NCBI RefSeq assembly: GCF_029211325.2
Contig: NZ_CP135996.1
Span: 1,550,001 to 1,614,000, forward strand
Origin: Caproicibacterium argilliputei
GTDB lineage: Bacteria; Bacillota; Clostridia; Oscillospirales; Acutalibacteraceae
DNA: 64,000 nt
Direction of reading: 5' to 3'
Below, in pieces: positions 15,740 through 25,870 of this stretch. Below the pieces are notes generated by a model. That model was not told where the DNA came from. It did no database searches and worked only from the letters and a program-made list of their open reading frames with translations. Every line of letters begins with the position of its first letter. Within the stretch, counting starts at the first letter, position 1. The translations under genes and the position numbers were made by a program.

Positions 15740-16642
15740 GTGTTCATCTGGAATTTCGTAGCTGGAACCGTGCTCAATCAGATTATCGACTGGATCTATA
15801 GTCAGATCGTCGGTTTCCTTGGAAACTTTTTCGCGCAGATGGGTGACATGGGCGCCGAGCTGTTCGACATGGACTGGGTGAAGTCCATCGTTCTCTTTTT
15901 CGTTTACCTGGCATGGGCACTATACGGCACGGGTCTTGTAGTGGCGGTTTTCGAGTGCGCCATTGAGTATCAGTCCGGTCGCGGCAGCATCAAAGACACA
16001 GCCCTCAACGCGATCAAAGGGTTTATGGCAGTCGGGCTTTTTTCGACCGTACCGGTGGAGCTGTATAAGCTGTCCGTATCCCTGCAGAGCAGCCTGACGG
16101 CGGGCATCACCGGTTATGGTTCGGGAATCAGCGACCTTGCAAGCTCAATCATCACCGGGCTTAACTCGGCAGGCACACTGGAACAGGCGGCAAGCACCAA
16201 TGTATTCGGCGGGCTCGGCGCCATTACCAGCCCCATTCTGATCTTGTTTATCCTCATTCTCATGGGGTACGCCGTGATTAAAGTATTTTTCAGCAACCTC
16301 AAACGCGGCGGAATCCTGCTGATCCAGATCGCAGTGGGAAGTCTGTATATGTTCAGCGTCCCGCGCGGCTACATTGACGGATTTGTATCATGGTGCAAAC
16401 AGATCGTCGGGTTGTGCCTGACGACGTTTCTGCAGGCGACCATCCTCTGCGCCGGTCTGCTGGTGGTCAAAGACCATGCCCTGCTGGGGCTTGGGCTGAT
16501 GCTGTCGGCCGGCGAGATTCCCCGCATTGCCGGGGCTTTCGGACTTGATACGTCAACCAAGGCCAACCTCATGAGCGCGGCGTATGCCGCACAAACCGCA
16601 GTGTCTATCACCCGCACCATTGCGAAGGCGGTGGCGAAGTAA
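15740..16642 (+). CDS. VirB6/TrbL-like polytopic conjugation protein
   Basis: 300 aa with about six membrane segments, including SIVLFFVYLAWALYGTGLVV, PILILFILILMGYAVIKVFF and LTTFLQATILCAGLLVVKDH. An amphipathic Gly/Ala-rich tail ends the protein (GAFGLDTSTKANLMSAAYAA). This topology and its place after a VirB2-like gene match the VirB6/TrbL channel component of Firmicutes type IV secretion systems. Two in-frame GTGs exist (15731, 15740); AAGGAAG at 15725-15731 favours 15740. It is the first gene after the double terminator, so a promoter must lie within about 60 bases upstream or in the terminator. Confidence 0.78.
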   Translation: MFIWNFVAGTVLNQIIDWIYSQIVGFLGNFFAQMGDMGAELFDMDWVKSIVLFFVYLAWALYGTGLVVAVFECAIEYQSGRGSIKDTALNAIKGFMAVGLFSTVPVELYKLSVSLQSSLTAGITGYGSGISDLASSIITGLNSAGTLEQAASTNVFGGLGAITSPILILFILILMGYAVIKVFFSNLKRGGILLIQIAVGSLYMFSVPRGYIDGFVSWCKQIVGLCLTTFLQATILCAGLLVVKDHALLGLGLMLSAGEIPRIAGAFGLDTSTKANLMSAAYAAQTAVSITRTIAKAVAK

Positions 16643-16662
16643 ACGAAAAGAAGGGATGAAGT

Positions 16663-17229
16663 TTGAAACTGGTCTATATCTGTTCCCCATACGCGGGGAG
16701 CATTGAGGAAAATGTCCGCTTTGCCAAAGCCGCGTGCCGGTACGCTATGAAGCAGGGCTGCGCACCCATTGCCCCGCACCTTCTGTACCCGCAGTTTTTG
16801 AACGATGCCGTTCCCATGGAAAGAGAAGCCGGTATCCGAATGGGGCTGCGGGTTTTAGCCTCCTGCGAAGAACTGTGGGTGTGTGGAAATCATACCAGCG
16901 AGGGCATGGAAAAAGAAATTGCTGAAGCAAAGCGGCTCGGCATTCCGGTCCGCAGGATATCGGCTGAACAAATTCAGAAAAAACAAGCCATCAGGCAGTA
17001 CGGCATTCTGGCGCGCCGCAGCGCCTTGTCGGTCTGCGGTTCCGCCGAGGCGTGGGTGAAACAGGATGGAGAGCCGGTAACATTTGACACCTACGAGGAA
17101 GCGGCCGCCGAAGCAGGGCAGCTTAATGAAGGAATAGGGCCCGTCAACCGGACGGTGGAATATTTTCCGCAGGAAAGATGTCCCCTGCCGGAAGAAACGC
17201 CCTCCTTCGGCATGAGCATGCGGCTATGA
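16663..17229 (+). CDS. Nucleoside 2-deoxyribosyltransferase-like (DUF4406-type) protein
   Basis: 188 aa. The first 100 residues are a Rossmann-like domain: VYICSPYAGSIEENVRFAKA at the start, then A-P-I-A-P-H-L-L-Y-P-Q-F, and ELWVCGNHTSEGMEKEIAEA. This matches DUF4406/DUF7768 proteins of the deoxyribosyltransferase superfamily that phages and integrative elements carry, probably acting on nucleotides, with substrate unknown. The C-terminal 85 residues are a separate, unrecognised region. TTG at 16663 follows AAGGGATG. The stop overlaps the methyltransferase start (ATGA). Confidence 0.75.
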   Translation: MKLVYICSPYAGSIEENVRFAKAACRYAMKQGCAPIAPHLLYPQFLNDAVPMEREAGIRMGLRVLASCEELWVCGNHTSEGMEKEIAEAKRLGIPVRRISAEQIQKKQAIRQYGILARRSALSVCGSAEAWVKQDGEPVTFDTYEEAAAEAGQLNEGIGPVNRTVEYFPQERCPLPEETPSFGMSMRL

Positions 17230-19247
17230 GCACTTCACTGACCATGGGCAGTCTATTCGACGGGATAGGCGGCTTTCCCCTGGCTGGCAGCCGGCAGGGC
17301 TTCACCCCTCTGTGGGCCAGCGAAATCGAGCCGTTTCCCATCCGGGTGACCAAACTTCATTTTTCAAATATGATTCACGTAGGCGACATTACGCAGCTCA
17401 ACGGGGCAGATTTGCCCCCTGTGGACGTGGTCTGCGGGGGCAGCCCGTGCCAGGATCTGAGCACTGCGGGAAAGCGGGCGGGGCTCCAGGGCGCGCGTTC
17501 CGGGCTGTTTATGGAACAGATCCGGGTGATCAAGGAGATGAGAACACATGACGCAGGAACCGGACGGACAGCTGACGCTGTTCGCCCCCAATACATGGTC
17601 TGGGAGAACGTCCCCGGCGCCTTCTCCAGCGCCGATGGAGAGGATTTCCGTATCGTGCTGGAGGAAACCTGCCGAATTGTCAACGGCGCCATATCTGTTC
17701 CTCGACCTCCGGGCGGGGTGTGGTACGCTGCTGGGTGCATTATGGGAGATCAATTCTCCCTCGCTTGGAGAATATACGACGCTCAATACTGGGGCCTCGC
17801 CCAGCGCCGCAAAAGGGTGTACCTTGTCGCAGATTTTGGAGGCTGTACCGCACCCGAAATATTATTTGAGCAAGACCGCCTGTTTGGGGATCCTGCGCCG
17901 GGCGAGGAAACGCGGGAAAGACCTCCCGCCGGTGCTGCAAATGGCTCTGGAGATTCAGGCAGGGATCCGGTCAACATAGGCGCGGATAGCAGTCTTGTTG
18001 CCTTTGCCTGCAACCAGCGGGACGAGGTGCGGAATCTCCATAATGTGTCCGGCGCCATTCAAGCCCAGCCGGGGATGAAGCAGCAGACTTTTATCGCTCA
18101 TCCGTCCAAGGAAACGCAGACTTCCAACTGCCTGACTCCATGGGACACCCAGCAGAAGCGGATCTTTACGGAAAAAAGTGTCGCTCCGACGCTTGCCGGT
18201 GTGGATGGAAACGGCGGCAGAAACCCCGGTGGCCTCCTGCTGTCTGCGGGCGTAGTCAGCAAAGGAAACGGCGAGTGCTTTCTCACACCTGAACAGCATA
18301 CGGCTCTTTCATCGGGTGGTGGGCAGGCAGGCCAGGGGTATCCCTGCGTCCTGACCGCCGCCTTTTCCACGGGGGCCGGTGCTGCGGCGGGCGGCATCGG
18401 ATATCGTGAGGAATGCGCGCCGACCCTTAAAGCGACCGAAGGCGGCAACATGGTGCCAGGCGTTCTGTGTCTGAACGATCAGGGCGGGAGCCGCATCGAT
18501 CTGAGCGGCAACCTCTCCGGTACGCTCCGGGCGCAGGAGCATGGGCACACGCCTCTCGTGATGGGTGAACCGGAGTTATATGAAAACCACGGGATCGATT
18601 CCCGCTACACCGGGCCGCACGGCGTGGCGCCCACAATATCCGCGCGGTACGGAACGGGCGGCAACAACGTGCCGCTGATCAGCCAGCCGAGCGAAGGGGT
18701 CGGCTCCGACCTTCCTACCGGTCAGAGTTACTGCATCGCCGACAACATTATCGACCGGCAGGATCATAACGGCGGCAACGGGATCGGCGTTCAACCAAAC
18801 ATCAGCTACACGCTGAACACCGCGGACCGGCATTGTGTCTTTTCTCAGCAACGAAGCGACGAGTACACGCCGAACGGCGTGGTCAGCACCCAGAGTGCCC
18901 GCCAGTATAAAGACGCGACCGATCTCGTGTGCGACACCGACATCGCGGGAATCAACTGCCGTGCCGGATCGGAAAAGGGCGACCTGTGCGGTACGCCGCA
19001 GTCTCATCCAGGCGGCGGCTCTCTCAGTACCCAGCATTCGGTCCGGACCGGAAAGCTCATCCGGCGGCTGACACCGCTCGAATGCGAACGGCTCCAGGGC
19101 TTTCCCGATCACTGGACGGATATCCCCGGCGCATGTGACAGCGCGCGGTACAAGGCCCTCGGAAACAGCGTGGCGATCCCCTGTGTGGAGCATGTGCTCC
19201 GGGGGATCGCTTATTTTTTGCTCAAAATCGGAAATGAAAAGGACTGA
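17226..19247 (+). CDS. C5-cytosine DNA methyltransferase
   Basis: 673 aa. Motif I is SLFDGIGGFPLA near residue 8. The catalytic P-C-Q loop (GGSPCQDLSTAG) lies near 74, motif VI E-N-V (VWENVPGAF) near 125, motif VIII QRRKRVYLVADF near 190, and motifs IX-X at the C-terminus (LTPLECERLQGFPDHW, YKALGNSVAIP). Between about residues 230 and 610 there is an unusually long target-recognition region with five loose repeats of a [AGY]-x-T-[LI] core. Such long inserts are typical of methylases of phages and conjugative elements, where they protect incoming DNA from host restriction. ATG at 17226 overlaps the previous stop; an in-frame ATG at 17178 lies within that gene. A second frame is nested at 17548-17979. 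Confidence 0.92.
   Translation: MSTSLTMGSLFDGIGGFPLAGSRQGFTPLWASEIEPFPIRVTKLHFSNMIHVGDITQLNGADLPPVDVVCGGSPCQDLSTAGKRAGLQGARSGLFMEQIRVIKEMRTHDAGTGRTADAVRPQYMVWENVPGAFSSADGEDFRIVLEETCRIVNGAISVPRPPGGVWYAAGCIMGDQFSLAWRIYDAQYWGLAQRRKRVYLVADFGGCTAPEILFEQDRLFGDPAPGEETRERPPAGAANGSGDSGRDPVNIGADSSLVAFACNQRDEVRNLHNVSGAIQAQPGMKQQTFIAHPSKETQTSNCLTPWDTQQKRIFTEKSVAPTLAGVDGNGGRNPGGLLLSAGVVSKGNGECFLTPEQHTALSSGGGQAGQGYPCVLTAAFSTGAGAAAGGIGYREECAPTLKATEGGNMVPGVLCLNDQGGSRIDLSGNLSGTLRAQEHGHTPLVMGEPELYENHGIDSRYTGPHGVAPTISARYGTGGNNVPLISQPSEGVGSDLPTGQSYCIADNIIDRQDHNGGNGIGVQPNISYTLNTADRHCVFSQQRSDEYTPNGVVSTQSARQYKDATDLVCDTDIAGINCRAGSEKGDLCGTPQSHPGGGSLSTQHSVRTGKLIRRLTPLECERLQGFPDHWTDIPGACDSARYKALGNSVAIPCVEHVLRGIAYFLLKIGNEKD
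17548..17979 (+). CDS. Candidate overlapping gene nested inside the methyltransferase
   Basis: 143-aa frame lying entirely within the methyltransferase gene, shifted +1. It has an ATG at 17548 preceded by AAGGAG at 17532-17537 with a 10-base spacer. The product begins MTQEPDGQLTLFAPNTWSGR and contains LSQILEAVPHPKYYLSKTAC followed by LGILRRARKRGKDLPP, a basic helical segment. From memory, short element- and phage-encoded proteins with the phrases D-G-Q-L-S-L-F-G-P-D-T-W and L-S-Q-I-L-E-x-x-x-P-x-K-Y-Y-L-S occur beside or within such methylases; I cannot check this here. Antisense frames of similar length also exist over this GC-rich region, so length alone proves nothing. Function unknown. 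Confidence 0.45.
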   Translation: MTQEPDGQLTLFAPNTWSGRTSPAPSPAPMERISVSCWRKPAELSTAPYLFLDLRAGCGTLLGALWEINSPSLGEYTTLNTGASPSAAKGCTLSQILEAVPHPKYYLSKTACLGILRRARKRGKDLPPVLQMALEIQAGIRST

Positions 19248-19251
19248 TTGC

Positions 19252-19563
19252 ATGTATATCTATCCGGACAATCTCCGGGCGAAGCCCACCCTCTGGCTGT
19301 GGGAGTTGCGGGATCTCGGCGTGATCGGCGTCGGCCTTCTCCTCGCGGTGCTTGCGTTGGCTCAGCTGCGATTTCTGCCGCCTATTGTCCTCGTCGCGCT
19401 TTACGCCTTTTTGAGTATCCGCTTCGACGACACCAGCATTTTGAATTTCATCAAAAATGCAGCGGCTTTCTTCCTCACGAAACAGCAGTATTTTGAATGG
19501 GGGCTGTCGGACGCTGCGAATCCGCCTGATATGGGACCGCGTGGAAGGAGCAAAAACTTATGA
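19252..19563 (+). CDS. PrgI-family conjugation membrane protein
   Basis: 103 aa. Y-I-Y-P-D-N-L-R-A-K-P-T-L-W at the start, two closely spaced membrane segments (GVIGVGLLLAVLALAQLRFL and PPIVLVALYAFLSIRF), then a cytoplasmic tail containing FLTKQQYFEWG. This is the layout of PrgI/VirB3-like proteins that precede the VirB4 ATPase in Gram-positive conjugation operons. ATG at 19252 is four bases after the methyltransferase stop, with AAAAGG upstream. Its stop overlaps the start of the next gene (ATGA). Confidence 0.75.
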   Translation: MYIYPDNLRAKPTLWLWELRDLGVIGVGLLLAVLALAQLRFLPPIVLVALYAFLSIRFDDTSILNFIKNAAAFFLTKQQYFEWGLSDAANPPDMGPRGRSKNL

Positions 19564-20150
19564 GCAGGCAAACAAAAAAACAGGCAAGGCAGCGGCAGAC
19601 CACCCGCCAGCTGATCAACACAAAAGCCATCACCGATTACAGCCTGCAAACCTATCGGAACGACGAACTGGTCTATTTTATCGTGCAGCCCACAAATATC
19701 TCCGTGCTGTCTGAAGAAAGCCTGTCCGCCCGGATCTATGCGCTGATGACCGTCCTCAAGGGGATCGCGGAATTGGAGTTTATATGCTTAAACAGCCGCG
19801 AAAATTTCGAGGGCAACAAGCAATTTCTGCGCACGCGGCTTGAAAAGGAACAGAATCCGGCTATCCGTGCTCTGTTGGAGGCCGACCTGAACCATCTGGA
19901 TCGTATCCAGATGCAGATGGCGACGGCGCGGGAATTTCTGGTCGTGCTGCGCCTGCGGAATGAGAAGCAAGGCGAAATTTATTCCTATCTTAACCGCATT
20001 GAGAAGACCCTGCGGGAACAGGGCTTCTCCGCCAAACGCGCAGATTCAGAGGACATCAAATGCCTTTTGGCCGTTTACTTCGAACAGAATGTCACCTCTG
20101 AAAAGTTTGAGGATTTCGACGGGGAGCGTTGGTTGATTCCAGACGAATAG
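19560..20150 (+). CDS. Conserved conjugation-operon protein preceding VirB4
   Basis: 196 aa, soluble: a basic N-terminus (SRQTKKQARQRQTTRQL), a beta-rich part (LVYFIVQPTNISVLSEESLS), and long helices (residues 95-160) ending EDIKCLLAVYFEQNVTSEKF and FDGERWL. From memory this protein sits directly between PrgI and the VirB4 ATPase in related clostridial elements and resembles a detached N-terminal domain of VirB4, but I cannot verify that. Here no VirB4 follows: the operon stops and unrelated DNA begins at about 20300. The gene itself looks intact. Confidence 0.7.
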   Translation: MSRQTKKQARQRQTTRQLINTKAITDYSLQTYRNDELVYFIVQPTNISVLSEESLSARIYALMTVLKGIAELEFICLNSRENFEGNKQFLRTRLEKEQNPAIRALLEADLNHLDRIQMQMATAREFLVVLRLRNEKQGEIYSYLNRIEKTLREQGFSAKRADSEDIKCLLAVYFEQNVTSEKFEDFDGERWLIPDE

Positions 20151-20303
20151 CGGCGCCAGTTCTTGTTGGGTTTGGTAATAGACTTGACACAGAATTTCGG
20201 ATATTGTGTATCCAAAGGGGTCCCCTTGGATTACATATTTACGGTTAAGGACGTGTAAAACGATGAAGGATGTTGACGAGGCGCTGAGCGACTATCTGGA
20301 AAC
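20151..20303 (+). other. Stub after the broken transfer operon
   Basis: Between the last transfer gene and the truncated dinB-like gene there is no full gene. It contains an imperfect inverted repeat (ATCCAAAGGGG / CCCCTTGGAT) near 20208-20231 and an 18-codon frame from ATG 20263 (KDVDEALSDYLETYESL) that reads across the junction near 20303-20319. That frame may be the 5' remnant of a lost gene. Confidence 0.4.
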
Positions 20304-21107
20304 CTATGAGTCGTTATAGTAATCGGTAGGTTTACCGAGAGAGCATCTCGCAATATCCCCCATCGTAAAGAGGCCGTGTTCCTCCAGCTTCTTGGCATAT
20401 CCTTTTCCGACGCGCCAAAAGTCCGTTAGGGGCCGATGTGACCATAGGGAGCGTCGGTAGTTCATTTCGTCCAACTCGGCAATCCGCATACCGTTGTTAT
20501 CAGCCGGTATGTGCTTTGCCTGGATATCCATAGCGATCTTGCTGAGGTACAGGTTTGCGCCAATTCCCGCCGTTGCTGTAATGCCAGTTGTTTTGAGTAC
20601 ATCCAGAATCATTTCCTTGGCAAGCTCACGGGCTGAGAGATTGTAGGTGTTCAGATATGCGGTGGCATCAATAAATACCTCGTCAATGGAGTAGACATGA
20701 ATATCCTCGGGCGCGATGTACTTCAGGTAGATATTGTAAATTTGTGTGCTGTACTCTATATAATAGGCCATCCTCGGCGTTGCGACAATATAATCCAACG
20801 AAAGACCCGGTGAGGATTTCAGTTCGGTATCGTTACAGGAGGCACCGGAAAAGGCTCGTCCCGGTGCTTTGCGCAGCCGTCCTGCATTTACTTCCTTGAC
20901 CTTCTGTACGACCTCAAACAGCCTCGCCCTGCCGGGGATGCCGTATGCTTTGAGGGAAGGAGAGACGGCGAGGCAGATGGTTTTTTCGGTGCGGCTTGCA
21001 TCAGCGACAACGAGGTTGGTGGTCAGCGGATCAAGCCCTCGTTCCACGCACTCGACCGAAGCGTAGAAGGATTTTAGATCGATTGCGATATAGGTCCTGT
21101 TCTCCAT
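20304..21107 (-). pseudogene. Truncated Y-family DNA polymerase (DinB/UmuC-like)
   Basis: 267 residues remain of a protein normally around 450-500 aa. The polymerase active site is present: IAIDLKSFYASVECVERGLD, the Y-S-I-D-E-V-F-I-D palm motif, and TAGIGANLYLSKIAMDIQAK. The frame stops right after GKPTDYYN, where family members continue into the little-finger domain, so the C-terminal 40 percent has been lost at a recombination junction near 20318. I start it at 21107 (MENRTYIAID) because GGAG lies upstream; a longer frame begins at 21140. Such element-borne polymerases act in lesion bypass. This copy probably lacks DNA-binding capacity. Confidence 0.85.
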
Positions 21108-21398
21108 GCTTATTCTCCGGCCTCCTCCTTTAAAAGTCATCTGTTTGCAGATTGAAATTACAGAGTTCCCATTTTACGTTTCCCCACTATGCTTCATGAA
21201 AAACTGTGTTCGTCAAGTAAAAATGTTAGCAAAAGGTCCCCAAAAAGGTTAGCACCTTGGAGCACCTAATTTGTTGTTCGTGCATGTAGCATCGAGGCCT
21301 TTTTCGGGGCAAAACAGGGCGAGACCCAACGCTCACATTTTGGAGACCCACGGGGCCAAACAGGTCGGGGCCCAATGCTCACTTTTTGGAGCGCTTTT

Positions 21399-23613
<2,215 letters not shown>

Positions 23614-23914
23614 TCTTAACACCTTTCTGCTACCTCCTTAGTCTCTTGACAATTCTAAGGGTAGCTGTTATTTCAGGTGCTGACAATGGCTCACTTTTTA
23701 TGCCATTTGGGGTGCTAACTTTTTCGAGACCTTTTGCGATACTTTCATTTTACCGAAAACATGAAAAACCACGTTTCAGGGGTACCATTCGTTGAAATAT
23801 ATAGTACATTACCCTAAAATTAGAAACCAAGTTGTTTCAGCGTTTTCACAATGTCTGATAAAGTGCATTTAACATCGCACTTATTATACCATGCTTAACC
23901 GCAAGAGGGTCCGT

Positions 23915-25696
23915 GGGGCTGTTGCAAAATGAAAGTTTTGCGGCAGCCTTTTTTCAGTGCTGAGGAGAGACTTTCGGCGGAAATTTTGTTGAAAAGTCCG
24001 AGGGGAGATCCACTGAAAGGCACAGCAATGCAAGGCACCGGCGTTCAGCCGTCACCTGAAGTCTTTCCGTTTTCAGTTTTTCTGGAAACTACTCTTTTTT
24101 GACGCGGAATAGATGTGTTTTCAGGCGTCCCGCGTTGCACTTCGCCCACAGTTTGTTCAGATTGTACCCAAGGCACAAAAGGAAAAGCTCTGTAAAGATA
24201 TGGGTCCGGCCACGGGTGAGAAAGCGCTTGAATCTGCGGTCATTTTTCAGTACGCCGAAAGCGCCTTCGACCTGAATGGACCGATTGACCCGAAGCATAA
24301 CTCCCTGTTCACCCGTAATATTTTGCTGTGAACGACTGCTGAGCCGAAGCAGGTCCGTCTTGACCGACAATTCTTTAGCAGCGCCGTTCTTTGCTCTGCA
24401 GCACGCCCCACGGCACGGACATCCGGTGCAGTCTTCACATCGGTAATACGCTCTCGTCAGGAAATTTCCCTGTCGGTCCCGCTGCGTGCTTTCACGGCGA
24501 AAAGCGAGCTTCCTGCCGGCCGCACAGAAGTAGCAGTTTTCCTGTTCGTCATACCGCATGTTCTCCCGGCGGCCGATCTGCTGTTTGAACTTCCGGCTCT
24601 TCTGCGCTTCATAGTTGATCGGCTTAATGAAGCTGGTCTGTCCGTTTCTCTCCAGGTACAGATAGTTGTTCAGACTTTCGTAACCCGCGTCCGCCACCAC
24701 ATCCCGGTATCGCTGCCCGTGCTGCTGTTCCAGCCTGCGCAGGAAGGGGCGCAGCGTCCCGCTGTCCGTCCGGTTCGGGAAAGCCGCGACACCGGTGATG
24801 TACTCGCTGTTCACCGCAATCTGCACGTTGTAGCCCGGTTTTAGCTGCCCGTTGCGCATGTGGTCTTCCTTCATGTGCATAAAGGTGGCGTCCGGGTCCG
24901 TTTTGGAATAGCTGTTGCGATTGTTCCCCATCACAAACAGTTTTTTCTCATAGCCCTCCCATTTTTCCAGCAAAGTGTGGAGCTTCTCCCAGGCACGCTG
25001 TTCCGGAGGCTTGCGGCGGCCGGTTCCGTGGACAAACCGGATGCCCTTTTTCTCGCAGGCAGTCTTTTCCGACCGCACCAGTTCACGGAGCTTTTTCAGA
25101 GTCACATTGCCGGAAATCCCGCGTCGCTCAAATTCCTGCCGGACTTCTTCCCGCACCTTGGCAAGATGTTTTTCCGTGCTTTTGCGCCAGACGAACGTGT
25201 AGCGGTTTGCCCGGCTTTCCACCTTGGTGCCGTCGATGAACACTTCGTCGTGTTCCGTTTCGCCCATTCCCTCCAGACGCCGGACAAACTGGTAGAACAA
25301 GTCTTCCACCGCGTCTTTCGTACGCCCGGTTCGGAACCGCGCAAAGGTACTGTAGTCCGGCACCGGCTCCCCCTGCAGAAGCCACATGAAGTCCACCCGT
25401 TTCCGGCAGGCTTCCTCCAGCTTCCGGGTCGAATAGATGCCACATCCATACCCATACACCAATACTTCAAAGAGGATCCGGGGTTCGGCCGCCGATTTTC
25501 TTCCTCGGGAAGAATAGGCGCGGTACAGTCCCCTGTAATCCAGTTCCTCAAGCTGGGCGCTGACAAGCCGTACCGGATCCTCTTGCGGTATTGTAATTTC
25601 CATGTCCATTGGGAGCGTTAATTGTTGAAATTTCCGCTCAAATCTGCTATGCTCTAAGAGCTTTTCTATTTGTTTCACAACAATATTCTAAAGCAA
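23915..25696 (-). mobile_element. IS1182-like element, copy 1, right end truncated
   Basis: Begins with GGGGCTGTTGCAAAATG at 23915, identical to the start of copy 2 at 25697, and contains a complete transposase gene. Its right end is missing: after the shared ...ATTCTAAAGCAA sequence, where copy 2 continues for about 70 more bases to its terminal repeat, copy 1 runs directly into copy 2. The preceding 176 bases (23739-23914) contain no recognisable gene. Without a right terminal repeat this copy should not transpose by itself. Confidence 0.85.
24089..25678 (-). CDS. IS1182-like transposase, copy 1
   Basis: 529 aa DDE transposase. The N-terminal DUF772-type domain (PVRLVSAQLEELDYRGLYRA, RILFEVLVYGYGCGIYSTRK, MWLLQGEPVPDYSTFARFRT) leads to the first catalytic Asp in DEVFIDGTKVESRANRY. 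VVADAGYESLNNYLYL carries the second Asp, and VNRSIQVEGAFGVLKNDRRF carries the Glu. A cysteine cluster (CEDCTGCPCRGACC) lies between. GTG start at 25678. It differs from copy 2 at about 11 residues. The gene is intact although the IS has lost its right end. Confidence 0.93.
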   Translation of the reverse strand: MKQIEKLLEHSRFERKFQQLTLPMDMEITIPQEDPVRLVSAQLEELDYRGLYRAYSSRGRKSAAEPRILFEVLVYGYGCGIYSTRKLEEACRKRVDFMWLLQGEPVPDYSTFARFRTGRTKDAVEDLFYQFVRRLEGMGETEHDEVFIDGTKVESRANRYTFVWRKSTEKHLAKVREEVRQEFERRGISGNVTLKKLRELVRSEKTACEKKGIRFVHGTGRRKPPEQRAWEKLHTLLEKWEGYEKKLFVMGNNRNSYSKTDPDATFMHMKEDHMRNGQLKPGYNVQIAVNSEYITGVAAFPNRTDSGTLRPFLRRLEQQHGQRYRDVVADAGYESLNNYLYLERNGQTSFIKPINYEAQKSRKFKQQIGRRENMRYDEQENCYFCAAGRKLAFRRESTQRDRQGNFLTRAYYRCEDCTGCPCRGACCRAKNGAAKELSVKTDLLRLSSRSQQNITGEQGVMLRVNRSIQVEGAFGVLKNDRRFKRFLTRGRTHIFTELFLLCLGYNLNKLWAKCNAGRLKTHLFRVKKE

Positions 25697-25870
25697 GGGG
25701 CTGTTGCAAAATGAAAGTTTTGCGGCAGCCTTTTTTCAGTGCTGAGGAGAGACTTTCGGCGGAAATTTTGTTGAAAAGTCCGAGGGGAGATCCACTGAAA
25801 GGCACAGCAATGCAAGGCACCGGCGTTCAGCCGCCACCTGAAGTCTTTCCGTTTTCAGTTTTTCTGGAAA

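Noticed and set aside
20208..20231. Inverted repeat as terminator of the transfer operon
   Set aside because: Stem has a bulge and no T tract follows, so termination is not supported.
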